Assembly (NCBI RefSeq): GCF_051020765.1
Contig: NC_134933.1
Location: 14,977,461-15,041,460 of the forward strand
DNA: 64,000 bases
Reading direction: 5' to 3'
DNA from: Lasioglossum baleicum
Lineage: Eukaryota; Arthropoda; Insecta; Hymenoptera; Halictidae
The first letter of the stretch is position 1; every line of letters starts with the position of its first letter. Under the pieces are notes generated by a model. The model did no database searches, had not been told where the DNA came from, and saw nothing but the letters and a program-made list of their open reading frames with translations. Below are positions 20,936 to 34,343 of this stretch, in pieces. The translations under genes and the position numbers were made by a program.

Positions 20936-23580
20936 GGAAAAACAAATTACCGATTCGATTTTATGAACGCTCGACTCCCGGGGACGTAATGGGGACGATC
21001 GAAGAACGCGAGTCCTCTTTATTTCGATCAAGGGTTACGCTAACAATAACTAAGGGCGGTCGGGAACACGTAAACTTCGGGTAGCCGAGCTTCGATTTGG
21101 CTTTTAATGACTAGGGTCGGGTCGGGCCCGAAAACTCGTGACTTCAGGTAAATGCCCGAGCATCACGAATTTTCGATACCCGAAACAACACTAACAATAG
21201 CCAAGAAACAGTCGAGTGGATTTTCCGGATCGAATTTCAGCAACCTGGTGATTCGCTGCCCATTATCCTCGGAGGCTTCTTCTCCGGGAATTAATCGCGT
21301 GTAACGCCGGCGATGGTTCCGGGGGTAAAAATCGAAGGAAACTCGCGTGGGTTTTGCAAGCTTGCAATTATTTAAATGGCAGCTTGTTAAGCGCGCGCCC
21401 TATTAAGAGAGAATTCCGAGTCCCTCTACAGAGTGGCCGTAGCGAACTTCGAGGCTTCGGGATGTTAACGATTTTTAAGAGGCGCGACGGTTTATCGGGT
21501 CGGAAGAGTTGATTTAAAGTTAACGGTGACTGACAGCCTCGAAAGAGACAGAGGAAGGGTGGATGAGAGAGAGAGAGAGAACACGAAGGGTTGGTAGAAC
21601 AGAGGGGGGAGGGAGTATGATAGAGTAGAGGAACTCCTCCGAAACTACATCAACTTCCTGTTCCGGTATCTTAGGACGCAATCAAATTACCCACTCACTT
21701 TCCGAGACATTATCGAGCTCCGGTGTCTAGAGGCACGAGCTCCCTTTCGACGGCAAGAGTGCCACGAGAGGGAAACTGCGGGTTACGCTTCTGAATCAGG
21801 CTTGAAGTCACCGACAGACGAGGTCAGAGTCTCGAGTTTCTCTGGGCAGCCGACTCTAATTGCTTTTGTCTCGACGGTGTTAAGGAGCTTCCACGACCCG
21901 CTGCACTCAAACCTCCCGGACAGGTATACACGGCCGCCCGCTCACACCTGAGAAAATACATATCGCTCGTACGCGAGAAGATGCCACGCAGAAACTTATC
22001 GGTGTCTATGCTACCTGATATCCCCACTTCGCGTTTCAAGAGTATGTACTCCTCTTCCAACGATAGATGTCACAGATTTCGACAGTGTGGTGTAGGGGGA
22101 TCTGCGAGATCCCACTATACGGGCTAGTATAGGCTCGAATTGTAACTAGAAAATACCTAGAATCTTACTAGAAAACTGGGTCGAAACATGGGTTTGCGCG
22201 CTTCGGTTATTTGACCTTATTTGAGCAGATTTTGGGCTGGGTGAGCGATCAGTACCTCATATTTCTCCAAAGATGGCGGAACACCTTCCGTTCAAACCTC
22301 GTTAAAAGAGATCATACATTAATTATTATTATTGAGGAGTCGTCGTAAAGTTTCAATCTTCCAATCTAGGATTCAGTTATGAGAAGAATTTTTCAATGTT
22401 TCCACAGACGATTTTGAATATGTAGTATTTCCGGCGAAGACGTACCTTCGGTCTCCCGTCGGCATGAAAAAAGATGTTGAGGAAAAATGAATAAAGGATT
22501 GTGACAGAGTAGAAGTTTCAAGCTTTGGAATGAGAGTCGAGGTTTATTGTTGTGCTATTTTTTTAAAGAAAATTATCACAGGTTAGATATCAACTTATCA
22601 ACTTAAAGATCCACTTGATGTTCAAATGCATTGAAGAATGTTTGTCTGGTCAGTGCCTGACCGTTCCGTGTCTGGGAGGACAGTATAAATTGATCTCAAG
22701 AGTGGGATCAGACGTGCTATCTTCTCCTGGCCAAAGAGTACAAGACCGTTTGAACGCGTAATCGGTGAGAACGATACACAAAGCTCGAGTCTCACTGTGC
22801 AATGCAAAAGGGACTACCGAAAGAGCAAACGAAAAATATCGAATAAGATCGAATAACGTTGCTCGGTTAGTACATCTGTGGTTTGCTTTCGGAATGACTC
22901 GCCATCCACGTGTCGCGCACGTTCCACCCCTGCTGCATAGGGTGCGGCGGTAACTATGGAGTAGGTCCACCGAGTATTAGGGGCTGTTATAACTGCGCAT
23001 GTCCGGGAAGAGAAGATTGGAGATCGGGCGGACCTGGCGGCTACTCCATTCGCGTCTCACCACCGTGAACACAGCGCGAAACCCATCCCCTGGTGCTTGC
23101 ATTTAGAGTTTAGAGAGATTTCGCGGTATGGTAGACAGAAACACACTTGAATAACTACGAATATCGAATGAGCACTCTATCGATTGGGTCGGCTCGAGTC
23201 TCACCCCCTGACTCGGCTCCCTGTTTCATCGCCAGCTCTCCTACCCTCCTCTTCGTTATCTCCAATCTTTGGAACAGCCTACACGACATCAACCGTTAAG
23301 ACAGTTCGGCGTATAGAGAAAGCTGATATTTTGTAATATGAACGTTTGCCATGTTTACCCATGGAGTATATCAATGACAAAGCTTTTTTCATGAAGTTTT
23401 TTACCAACATATTCGCGATATTTTCCTGAGTAAAAGGAGACCGAACACAACACTAATCGGAATAGATTTGCTCGTCCAATCGACGATTCAGTAGAACCTC
23501 GACTATCCGGACCGATAACATCTAAAAGCACCATTCTTCGCGTACGTGTTACAAGTCGGTAACGATTTAATTATTATCCT
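20936..23580. other. Long single-copy stretch, no gene seen
   Basis: Moderate-GC sequence with a short GA repeat near 21568. No supported exon or mobile element. Confidence 0.3.
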
Positions 23581-23586
23581 CTTCAA

Positions 23587-23863
23587 CCCCTTGCCTTACA
23601 ATATCGTGTCTGACTCGTGATGAAGATTCTGAACAGATTCTGATAAAAATGTATGTTACTAATTTCCTTTAAATCGGAAAAAAATTCTGTTTTGGTTTTG
23701 TTAATTTACAGCTATTCGAGAACATACAGTAATACAATTTATATCAATATTCTCCTTTTTTATGAAATTACTTAATTATTAAATTATTAAAATTTTTTTA
23801 TTAAATTTATTATAAAAAAAATTGTAATCACTGAAACCGTAAAATAAATCGTAGGCCAAGGGG
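23587..23863. mobile_element. 277-bp piggyBac-type miniature element
   Basis: The ends are CCCCTTGCCTTACAATATCG and CGTAGGCCAAGGGG. The flanks are TCAA (23583-23586) and TTAA (23864-23867). Its left part recurs at 18843, 46463 and 58108. Confidence 0.65.
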
Positions 23864-23867
23864 TTAA

Positions 23868-24446
23868 TTGAAAATTCTGAAGAAATTCAGGCATATTCTA
23901 GCTATTAGAATGCACATCTATGAATCTTTTTCAGAATTTTTATCTTCGAAACTGAATTTTAAAGAATGAAAGAGATTTTGAAATTGTAAGAATGTTTATA
24001 ATGTTTATACCACCGTGTGGATGACTGAGTGTTTCACTCATATGTTTATTTGTTATATATAATTTTATTGATTTATGCTGTTATATATAATTTTATTGAT
24101 TTATGCGTTGCGTTAGCGCATTTGTTAACAAATGCGAGCGAGCAACGGATCACAACGTGTCGTGTCGAGCCTCCGAGCCTCCTTACAAATTGCCGATTTC
24201 TTGTAGAAGTTATGAAATACTAAGTTTATATTTTTACAGTTTTAATTTTTTCAGATTTTCAAAGCAGTTTCATTGTTCAACGATTGGTCAGTTTCACTTC
24301 GGTATGGGCCCAAATGAAAACCATGGTAAGCATGTTCCTGTACATCGCTGTTAATAAGGTTGCCGCATTTTAGGCGGATTTATAGTTAACAACTAAAAAA
24401 CGAAGTCGAAATCGCAATTTGTTTATTCTTCATTTTCTTCATTTGA
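23868..24446. repeat. Dispersed repeat family D, inverted copy with an internal insert
   Basis: TTGAAAATTCTGAAGAAATT at the left and TATTCTTCATTTTCTTCATTT at the right match, in reverse, 26336-26656. The extra middle (about 24000-24190) includes a two-copy 27-bp repeat, TTATATATAATTTTATTGAT then TTATGC (24052-24106). Confidence 0.55.
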
Positions 24447-26335
24447 CTGCGGGTTTGTTGCAGTCACGATCAATTCGGCATCAAACATTTTCTATTAACA
24501 CCAGTAAAATTTGTCTAAGCTTTCAGTGTGCGCCATTGCTATATCGAGATGTTACTGTAGTTCGACTTGCGGAGAGACACTAGTTCTGGTCGTCGTAGCT
24601 TAATTCATTAAGCGGCGAAAGATCGTAGTTGCTCGGAGTAGGGTGAATCAACAACAAAGGCGACTGGGCCGGTAGGACAGAGGGTAGAATACCTTTGGGT
24701 AGTTATCTATGCAAGGAAACCGCAGCCATGGCCGACCACCTGCTCCAATTATGCTTGTTAAGGGTATGTCGCTCCCCCACGAACGCGTAGCAGTGTTCGC
24801 TTTCATCTCGGCCGTCTCCCTATGAAAATATACGCGTGTCACCGGTACACTTCACCGTGACACGACGACGGGTGGAGTTAAGCTGCGATACACCTTCCGT
24901 GAGACGTAGTTCAGAAAAGAGAGCGTGGGCGTCGTCGACTACGGAAAAGTTCGCAAACAAGTCGAAGACTGTATCGATTCGGTGAAATTTTAATTTCGCC
25001 AAGTGGCAGCTGTGTAATTCCTGCATCGTCGACGACGAAGCTATCGACACGAGCGATGTGAAAGCACGAGAGAAGAAGCGACAGGTTTGAAAATAATTTT
25101 ACGGGAACAGAAGCCTGAATAGCTATCGGCGCGAGAGGGCGAGCAAAGCGGAAACACGTTCGTGGTTTCAGGCTCGAAGACGTTCGACGAAGCTCGCCGT
25201 CTCTTCGGTAATAGCTTCCTGAAAGTGTGTAACCACTTTGGTACGGGCATCGAGTGGCCGCGGCTTCTTCTCCCAAGAAAAGTTTCGGAAAGTTTCGGCG
25301 CGACAACTCGAGTCAATCGACGGTCTTCGATCGCGGACGTCTGGGTTAGATTTTCGGAAAGGGCCGCGGCCGGGTACGAACTTCGATTGAGCGACGCTCG
25401 CTCGACGTTCTGTGTTTCGAGGATAATTGCCAATGTGCGCGATCATGCTCCGTCGATGCTCAACAATCATCGAATGAAATACATGTTTACGAAGTTCTAG
25501 TACGACACAAGCTGTTCAGAGTCCCGGGCTGTAAATTACAATGAAATGCGCGACAGTATCGATCGATGCATTTCCCGATCGGTGTGCACTTAGCTGACGT
25601 ATCCGTGCGCGTGTAGTCGAAATGAAATTACGAATGACGCGGCGCGCACGGTACTGCGAACAATATTTTACCAGAGAAATAATTGGCTGGATAATGGACT
25701 TGATCGATCGTAAAAAAGAACAGACCGAAGCTTCCCGGAATTAGCTCTATCGATTGATTTCGATTCCAAGGGTTTTCTCCGTCGATAGGGTAAACGCGCT
25801 CTGCGCTTCTTGAGTTCGTTCAACAGCCCGATTAACAAACGAGCGCACACAATCTTTGCGTAGCCGGTCTGCGAAAATGAAAAAGTTACAAATGAAAATC
25901 ATAATTCCGCGGCCTTTTATTGACTTTTAATAACTACCGACCGACCGGAACGGCGCGCCGTCCTTCGGGAGATAACTCCGGGAACCGTGTTCCCCGATTT
26001 GTCCTCGACAAACAGCGCGACGTTTCCCGACAGTTTCCCGAATCGCGGTTTCATTATTCGTGCCGCGGAAAAATATTGCTTCACGATTTTCCGCGGACCA
26101 ACCGCTGTCGAGGTCGCAGCCCATGAATTGAAATTTAAAGACTCAGACCGAACCGCGCGGCTGAAAGACCTTTGCATTCCCGGGTAAACGTTTTCGTCGT
26201 CGTTTGATTACTTTCCGGGGAAAACATTTAGCTCCGTTGTATTACGACTAACGCTGGAAACTGTGAGCGCGTGAAACGTATTTCACGGGATATCTTCTCC
26301 ACGCTGCGGTAAATATACAGCGATGGTTTTATTAA
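24447..26335. other. GC-rich single-copy stretch, no gene seen
   Basis: Many overlapping open frames on both strands with no recognised domain. It could contain regulatory DNA. Confidence 0.3.
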
Positions 26336-26656
26336 AATATTAGGGATGGTTTTCCATGACAACATAAGACGAAAATGAAGTATTAAAAAATTGCGATTTC
26401 ACCTTCGACGACAATAAACGTACCCTCACTTTACAAAATCTGAAAAATATTATATATTAACAGTCATAACGAGATGCTAAAACTGTAAAAATATAAACTC
26501 AGTATATTTCATAACTTCTACAAGAAATCGGCATTTGAAAAAGTTCTTTTATTCCTTAAAATTCGGTTTCGAAGCTAGAAATTCTGAAAAAAATTCATAG
26601 ATGTGCATTCTAATAGCTAAAATATGCCTGATTTTTTCGGAATTTTCAATTAAAGA
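26336..26656. repeat. Dispersed repeat family D
   Basis: It begins ATTAGGGATGGTTTTCCATG and ends CGGAATTTTCAATTAAAG. The start also recurs at about 46218-46300, and the rest matches 23868-24446 in reverse. No clear terminal repeat or target duplication. Confidence 0.55.
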
Positions 26657-28959
26657 GGATAAGAGAAATTACGGAAAAATCTGTTACTCTTCGTCGCCCT
26701 TTGGATAAGCTATCGAATGACCTATTGCGAATTCAATTTGGTTTTTAGGGGCTTAAAATTCCCCTCAATTAAAATTTCAAATTAATTTATTATTGAAATT
26801 ACTCTGATATTCAATTTAATCTAAGAATTCCTTCCAATATACAGAAAATCAATAGTGCACTTTTGACCTCCTTATACGGCTTTACAAAAATGGCGTGGCG
26901 ACTTTACAGAGATTTCATTGTACTTCGTAGCATCACGGAACCGTCTAGCGGGGCTGATTTGTTGCGTCCGTGGTAAAACGTCTTGCGGGTGGAGTGCTGT
27001 AAACAACATGGTTGGTTATGATTCAATCGAGCGTAAGCCCAGAAGCGGGTAGATTAGACCTCATGGCGCATGTAAATTGCACGATACGCGGCGACTTTCT
27101 CGGGGTGCGTTGTACCGTCCTCGAGCGTAATCCACCCTTGCCGCCGTTCATCTTCTCGCAGTCCCCTAAATTGACGGCAGTAATTCACAGATAATACGTC
27201 TAGCGTGGTGGGAGAATGGCAACGGAGCCACGAGCGGATCGGAATTAGGGTTTGTTTCGATCGTCTAGGCCTAGGCGAAGATACGGAGGACAGAGGAACA
27301 AAAGTATGCGCCTAGTTTCTCGGCGCGGAGGAGTCCTTTGGCTGGCGGAGCCAGCGATAGCAACCCGGGGGCTAGAGCGTGTGTGCAACAAGAATGACAC
27401 TCGTGGTTCGCGGTAAGAGTGCTGGATGGATTTCATCGCGGGCTGTATACATATTTCTTTGGCACAAAGCAGCCTCCGCCGGCGTTAGTTCATCTAAGCG
27501 TCGTGTCGAGTTCTCGAGTGGATACTCGCAAGTTACCCGGCAACTTCCGGCGGACGGATCCTCCTGCGTTCCCACTTGAAGCCGTTCGCGGCGCGGCTCC
27601 ATGGATTCCCAACGAAACGGCTTGTCTTAGCCAGCGAAACCAATTACCGAGTTACCGTTCCTCCGCGTGGATGTCGGAAGTCAGCCTCGAGCGAGATTTT
27701 CCCCCTGGTGCGTCGCGACGCGGCGCGGCGCATCCTCGCGAAAACCGGCGTGTCTGGTGCAACACAGACATCTTGTAAAATTGCAGCGCGCGCGTGCGGC
27801 GATCTGGAAAAATGTCTTTTATACGGGCAGAAAGGTGCTCAGACAATAAGTCGCTTTCTCGGTCACTTGCTGCTGTTCACCCGATCAAATATTAAATGTA
27901 TCTCTGCGTCCTAGAGAGGCTGCACGTCGCCCTGCACTTTCGTCCCGCATCGATCCATTGGGAATGGTCGCGGTGGCGCACGGCGCGACGGTGCTGCACA
28001 TGCACATCAACGCTTTTCCTGGACACGTAGAGCCGCCCTATCGAGAAGTCGTTAACGCGGGATTTCGTAGGTCGTATCTAAGGGAACCTGTAATAAAGTT
28101 GTTCCTCCGCGCGACCAGCCACGCCTTAACGGCGTTTATCCGATTCGATATCGTTAGCTACGAGCTAGCGTTCGGATTCGACGTGATTTTCGGCTGTGGG
28201 ACCGTGCCCACATTCCGTCCTCTGTTTCCCTCGTATTTTGCGCTCCCTCACCCCCCGCCCCCCCTCTCTCTCTCGCTCCCGTTTTCCCCCGAATGGAACC
28301 GCGCTGCATCGTTTCAGATTACAATCGGCGGCGGCTGCAACCTCCCGCGAGCAGACGCCGCGAGCAGGCAGCATAATCTGCCGATTTGATCTTGCGCAGC
28401 TATTCATTCACGCGGGTTCACATCGGCGGCCTGATTCCGCGAAGCATTTCTTTCCGAGTAGACTGGCAGTTCGTGCGACGTCACTCATCCTGGAATGACA
28501 TTTTTTCCGCGGCTACGGATATTAGGGAAGGCAATCCCCCACGCTGCTCTCTCTCTCTCTCTCCCTATCTGTTCGGTTGGCCGATTATCCAAAAAAATAT
28601 CAGCCCACCGCGCCGCGCCGTTGCAAGCATCTTCGGCTCGCAGCGAATATAATCGACGTCCGCCGGCGGATCGATTCTTTCCACTTGCACGTTCTGAAAT
28701 CTGTCTGGCTCGCGAGCACACTAGGCGCCTACCTACGTACGCTCTCGCCTTTGTCCCCGTTTCTCGACGGCGACGTCCGTGTCGACGTCTGTTACACAGT
28801 TTCGGATGCGAAATTACATGCAGGATAGTTTGTCGGATCTGATAAAAGCGACCCGAGAGTTTTCAGGCACCGAAACAGATTCGAGAAGACGGCTGCTTCG
28901 GAGGCGGATCTCTCATTCCTCGTTTTACCTTTCTGCCTTGACGCGCGTGCCACGGTATA
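26657..28959. other. GC-rich single-copy stretch, no gene seen
   Basis: It holds a CT repeat (about 28546-28562) and C-rich runs. No supported exon. Confidence 0.3.
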
Positions 28960-29986
28960 CACGGTGACACAGGAATGGCGTACTTCCTTGAGAGGGCTGA
29001 TTCCTGAGGTGATTTGAAGCAACTTTTCCTTTGCGAAAAAATTCTCCGAGGCCTTGTTCAGCAGTTATTAACGCAAAACAAGGACCAATCAGAGCGCGGC
29101 TTCTGCAGAACCAGTCCGGCTCGCCCAATGACAACGCCACACTCACGAGGAGAGTGCGAGGTCGATGAGTCTCAGATTTGATTGAAACTTTGTACAGTTA
29201 TAGGCGCAGATACTCAATAGTTTTGAAGATATTTATAATTAAAGGTTTTCATTACCATGTGTGTGTGAATATACAGCGTGAACATTACAAAAACATTTAA
29301 AAAGATATGTTTCAGATGGAAATTGTTCGATATCGAGGGGGACATGCGGTGGAGCTTTCTTTAAATGGAACGTTCTATTTTTTATACCATAGATCAGTAG
29401 AGTATCAAATTCTGAGTATAAAAGTGTTGACCTTCATATAATATTTCCATATAATAATATCTCATTAATTATTAGATTTAGGACATATGAAGGTTAATAC
29501 ATTTTTACTCAGAATACGATAGACCATCGATTCATGATACAGAAAGTAGGTGTTTCCATTTAAAAAAATCAAGGCGACCTTCATCTCACCTTGCACTGTC
29601 CACCGAAAAAAATGAAAGTTCCACCACATGATATCTTCTTCGGTACTGAACAACTTTCATCTGAAACATTTTTGCGTACAATCAATATTTTTTGAGATAT
29701 TCGTCTGTAACACTTTATAATGTTCACCCTGTATATTCATAGTAATGAAAATTTTTATAACCTTTAAAATCTTTATAATGAAAATCTTTCTATAATAAGG
29801 TATACACATTAACAGGAGAACGAGATCTATAACTGTACAAAGTTTCAATCAAATCTGGGACTCATCAACCTTGCACTTTCCTTGTCAGACACAGCGTTTT
29901 TCGTTAATAACTCCTCAGCAGGAGAAAAAGTTAGTTGAAATGGCTTCGGAAATTTGGAGAAGGTACAACATTTTTGGGACACCCTG
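28960..29986. mobile_element. 1.03-kb fold-back element of the TACAGGGTGT family
   Basis: The left end CACGGTGACACAGG is degenerate; the right end is TTTTTGGGACACCCTG before TA. Arms pair over long distances: GATTTGATTGAAACTTTGTA (about 29177) with TACAAAGTTTCAATCAAATC (about 29836), and the 29320-29430 block with 29495-29660. The outer 200 bp carry the usual family segment. Confidence 0.6.
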
Positions 29987-30670
29987 TATGTATGTATTTC
30001 CGCCATCCACCGAGACAGAATTATCGAACCGGAGTAGGATACGAATGAGAAACTTCGTTCCGAATCAGCAAAAATGAAAAGAGCGGAAATCTCGTTCCAG
30101 CTATGGAAATCGGTCCTGTTCATTTTCCAAAATCAACCATTCGGATTCGTACACGCTATCTTTACGCTCGCGCGAAACTTCGCGAAACTCCTTGAACTCG
30201 AAAATGAGACTGCGACAGTGGACACAGCCGAGCCGACTCGCATGGAGCAGGTGTAACCAAGAGCCGGAGGGATGGAAACGGAGCAACGTGTTTAAAAGTT
30301 TATCAGAATTTGCGGAAAGTCCAATTTAAATTTTAAAGGCGGCGGTATATCGTGTAACATGACATTTAATGTAGGCTTAATGCAGATTCATGGATCGCGA
30401 AAGTGTGCACCGCGAAACTAATTACATACCGTTGGAAGTTAATTGTGAGGAATATGCAGCCGAAGGAAAACACGAAACATTTCTGTGCAGTCACCGTGCC
30501 TTTTAGTCAATTGTTATAATTGTTCCGTAGCGATGAAACATTTGTGTTTGATAGCATTCTGCAATGAATTAAAGAAAAAGCGTGCCCTCTACACATATCT
30601 GTTTGGAAAAATGAATACACCGTTTATTGAAAGAGAAGCAGAGCAGATAATACATTCTATGTATACATAT
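29987..30670. other. Intergenic stretch, nothing recognised
   Basis: No exon or complete element seen. Confidence 0.3.
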
Positions 30671-31331
30671 ACAGTGAATGTAAAAAATATTCGTACGCCC
30701 TGTAAAACAGAATAACTTTTTCGTAATTGTACCAAACGACCTGATTCTTTTATAATCAATTAGAAGAATTGATTTACGATATGATATGCACAAAAGATTT
30801 TCCAAAAATTATAATTTAGGAGGTTACATGCAAAAATAAAAAAGGCATTTTTTAGAACATTTTTATTTGGGCCCTTAATGAAAATTTAAAATATATGATC
30901 TGTAGATCTATAGTAGTTACACACATGCTAAAAATTTCATCGAAATAGATTAACGTACACACGAGCTACAAGCGGTTAAAAATGATGAAAATCGTAGTTT
31001 TACACGACTTTTGATCAGTTTCTGTTTAAAATCCTTATTTTTGTTTTTTCCTGCGTCAACCGATTCCGATGAAATTTTCAGTATGTGTACAACTAACATA
31101 GATCTACAAAACATATCTTGTAAATTTTCATTAGCGGCCCAAATAAAAAGTTTTAAAAAATTCCTTTTTATTGCATGTAACCTTGTAAATTATAATTTTT
31201 CGAAAATTCTTTTTGCATATCATTTCGTAAATCAATGTTTCTAATTGATTATAAAAAATCAGGTCGTTTGGTGCAATAATAAAAAAGTTAGTCTATGTTA
31301 AAGGGCGTACGAATACTTTTTACACTCACTG
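30671..31331. mobile_element. 661-bp Tc1-like fold-back element
   Basis: The ends are CAGTGAATGTAAAAAATATT and, reversed, CAGTGAGTGTAAAAAGTATT, both continuing CGTACGCCC, in a TA target. Arms of about 280-300 bp stay similar to near the centre (about 30985). The end sequence is of Tc1 type. No transposase. Confidence 0.7.
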
Positions 31332-31359
31332 TATCTGAATATCAACAAAATATGAATAC

Positions 31360-31515
31360 AGGGTCTTAGAAAATACATAATATTATTGCTTATGTCAGGA
31401 CGAGTTCAACGGCCTAGCCATGACCTTGACAATAAGGTTGTTTTATGTTTTATGTTCATGACCTTGACCCAGGTCATTGAAGGCTGCATAAGCAATACTA
31501 TTATGTACTAAAAAA
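31360..31515. repeat. Palindromic repeat fragment
   Basis: ACATAATATTATTGCTTATG is mirrored by CATAAGCAATACTATTATGT about 100 bases on, following a TACAGGGT end. Confidence 0.45.
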
Positions 31516-31519
31516 TATG

Positions 31520-32625
31520 TAGTGCCGTTTAAAAAAATGAAGGTGGCCTCAATTTTCATAAACAAATTTCTTTTTTGAATTTTTCACCCTTTTCGCTCTT
31601 TTCCACCCTCATTACGGTTACTATGTCCGATCCCTGAAATCAAATAAACCGACTTAGAACGACAGGCAATAAAATCGAGGACGATCGTGAACGTTGTAAG
31701 GAGTCGATTAAAAGTGACCTGAACGTTTGCGAATCTTCTAGAAACTCTGGAGCGTAAGGAATTTCGATGGTTCCGACCGTTTAAAATCCTCCCAGTTCCG
31801 CCACTGGGCAGTGTTCCCTGAAATAAGTTCTCGAGAACGAGCGAGGATATGTCCGCGCGCGCAAAAATGCGCGGAGCCTCGCGGAGCTGAAAATTTCCGA
31901 AGAGATTTTCCACGAAGGATTGCATTTTCCAAGCGGACTAACTGTTCCGGCGCGGCGCGCGACCTGGATCGCCGGATGGCTTCGGATTTCGTTGAATTTT
32001 ATCATGGAGAAATTCCCCTTCGAGCGGAGAATGGAATCACCGTGGCACGGACAGACTGTCTGCCGACATATCCGCGCCGTATATGTAACGTTATGAGGAA
32101 TTTTTAGACGTCGCGGCGTCCTATTTTCATCCTCGTCGGTCCCCGAGAAACGATTTTTCTGCAACGCCGGGCAAACGATTATTTTTGTGGTTATCGCCGA
32201 GCCACCGATGGCTTGGAGAAGTTGCTTTGAAAATTTCACTCGGAGGAATAAACTAAGCGGCCGACGTCGATCAAAGATACGTCTCTTTCAATTTCCGTGA
32301 ACGACCTAAACGATAGGCGTCGAGCGCGGACGACTCGCATCCATGGTTATTACTCTGTTTCGCAGTCATTCATTGCGAATGCATAGAATTTTTCTTTACG
32401 GCGCACGCGAGACCCCCAAGCCCCAGCCAATAAATTCTGTTTATGACGCGCACCTCGCAGCTTCTCCAGCAGTTTCTGTTAATTCGTTTGGAAGGGGTTC
32501 GCTGTCGAGATAAAAATTCAACGGGCTCATGAATAACGTCGGTCTCGGAACAACAATTTCAACTTGTACGCCGCGTGTCTACCGATTTTTTGGGGGTGGT
32601 GTGAACCTTGTCGTAATTCGGCACT
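31520..32625. other. Single-copy stretch, no gene seen
   Basis: GC-rich middle with antiparallel open frames; no domain. Confidence 0.3.
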
Positions 32626-32629
32626 GATG

Positions 32630-33330
32630 TTTCTTTTTTACCATGCTTATATTAGCTTGCCGAGTTGTCGTTGTTGTTGTTGTATGCGTTAAATCTTGTA
32701 ATCGAATTTTAAACCACTTCCCGATGAGCTAGAGACTTGAAATTTTAAACATAGCTGAGAACTGGATGACAATGCAATATTAAAAACAAATATAAAAAAA
32801 AACTGTGCGTCTAGGAGAAAAAAAAGTTTTTATATTAACCGTCACACCTCGCCACGCGACGCTCAGTAGTTCGTCATTGCGTTCAACGATCCCCACTCCG
32901 CGCGCCAGCGCTCCCTACTCCACTACGCGTTCCTACTCCGACTCATCCCCACTCCACTGACCCATTTCGCACCGAAGGAGCTCGGTCAGTGTGGTGTTCC
33001 ATCCATTCAGTTCCACTTCGGACAATTTCGGACTCCATCAAGAGACGTCGTCTCTCGGAGTCATCCCCTCATTCTATCTAACGTATTTCCATATTTTGCG
33101 TTTCTATATCTTACTACATCATGCCAGTAAACTTTTTAAAAACCACGCTTATATTGAAATGCACTAAAAAGGAGGAAATAATTTTTTTAGACATCAGTGA
33201 CTATAAATAAAAGTGTGGGTAATATAGTTTAGCGCCCCACGCTTTTATTTATAGTGACTAATATCTAAAGAAATTATTTTTTTCTTTTTAGTGCATTTTA
33301 AAATAAGCGTGTTTTTTAAAAAGTTTTTTT
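32630..33330. mobile_element. Hairpin element related to 40890-41515
   Basis: It opens ATGCTTATATTAGCTTGCCG and continues GTATGCGTTAAATCTTGTAA as at 40890. A hairpin at 33132-33325 pairs CACGCTTATATTGAAATGCA with (mirrored) the TGCATTTTAAAATAAGCGTG arm, around a centre of CCACGCTTTTATTTATAGTG. A GC-rich insert (about 32840-33060) separates the two parts. Confidence 0.5.
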
Positions 33331-33490
33331 ATATATTTCTTTTTGGTGTCATCTTGACTGCGGCGCACTCTCGTTAATTGTTAATTATCATCTCGCAATT
33401 AAATGAAAAGACAAAAGTTCGACATTTCTTATTCGGAAAAGTAGCGAATGTATAATATTATAAAACTAATGGAAACAATGAACACTTATA

Positions 33491-33832
33491 CAGGGTGTGG
33501 CCGGACGGGTGACACAACCGAGCAGGGGGTGATACTACATGTAAAAATAAGTCGAAGAAAAGGAATAACATTCTTTCGTTTGACGCTTCGTTTTCAAGAA
33601 AATCGAGTTTAGAGTTCCGCCAGGTTCGCGTGCTTTAGTATATGCACAAAGTAGAATTGGTTGCTCATGGTCAGACGCGTCAGACGATTCCTATGCAATA
33701 GCACGTGTATTCGCTGCATTTTCAAACTCGACTTTCTCGAAAACGAAGCGTCAAACAAAAAAATGTTATTCCTCTTTTTACATGTAGTATCACCCCCTTG
33801 TTCGATTGTACCACCCGTCCGGCCACACCCTG
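33491..33832. mobile_element. 342-bp fold-back element with TACAGGGTGT ends
   Basis: CAGGGTGTGGCCGGACGGGT and ACCCGTCCGGCCACACCCTG are mirror ends. The arms extend about 120 bp (GTTTGACGCTTCGTTTTC with GAAAACGAAGCGTCAAAC). It is flanked by TATA on both sides. Confidence 0.75.
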
Positions 33833-34032
33833 TATATGCAGCGAAGGGATAAGTTTATACAAGTCATTTCACGTTGGAGAACAGCAATATTGAAAGTGAA
33901 CAGTATCAATAAAAAAACGTGCGAACATTGAAACAGTTGCCGATATTCACGCAATTGCTATGTTATATGAAACGACAGCTTTTATGTCAGATCAGTTTCA
34001 TAAAACAGAAAGTGTGTTATAGTAAGAAACAT

Positions 34033-34343
34033 TTAGGGATGTCCCAAAAATGTTACGTTTCCTCGTAAGGGTAAATTCCTGATATCATTTGAAGGAACTT
34101 TTTCTTTTCCTCAAACGTTTTCTCCGCGGCTTCGTTAAAGAATTATTAACGAAAAACACGGACCAATTAGAGCGCTACCAGCAGACGGATACTGGCTCGG
34201 CCAATGCCAACACCACGCTCTGATTAGTCCGTGTTTTCCGTTAATAGCCTCGGAAAACATTTTCAAAAAGGAAAAAGTTATTTGAAATGATCTCAAGAAC
34301 CTTCCCCTCTCAAGGTTTCCCGACATTCTTGGAACACCCTGTA
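34033..34343. mobile_element. TACAGGGTGT-family element, about 310 bp
   Basis: The left end GGGATGTCCCAAAAATGTTA and the right end CTTGGAACACCCTG abut TA. The inner mirrored segment (AATTATTAACGAAAAACACG then GACCAAT / GATTAGTC then CGTGTTTTCCGTTAAT) makes a hairpin. Confidence 0.65.
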
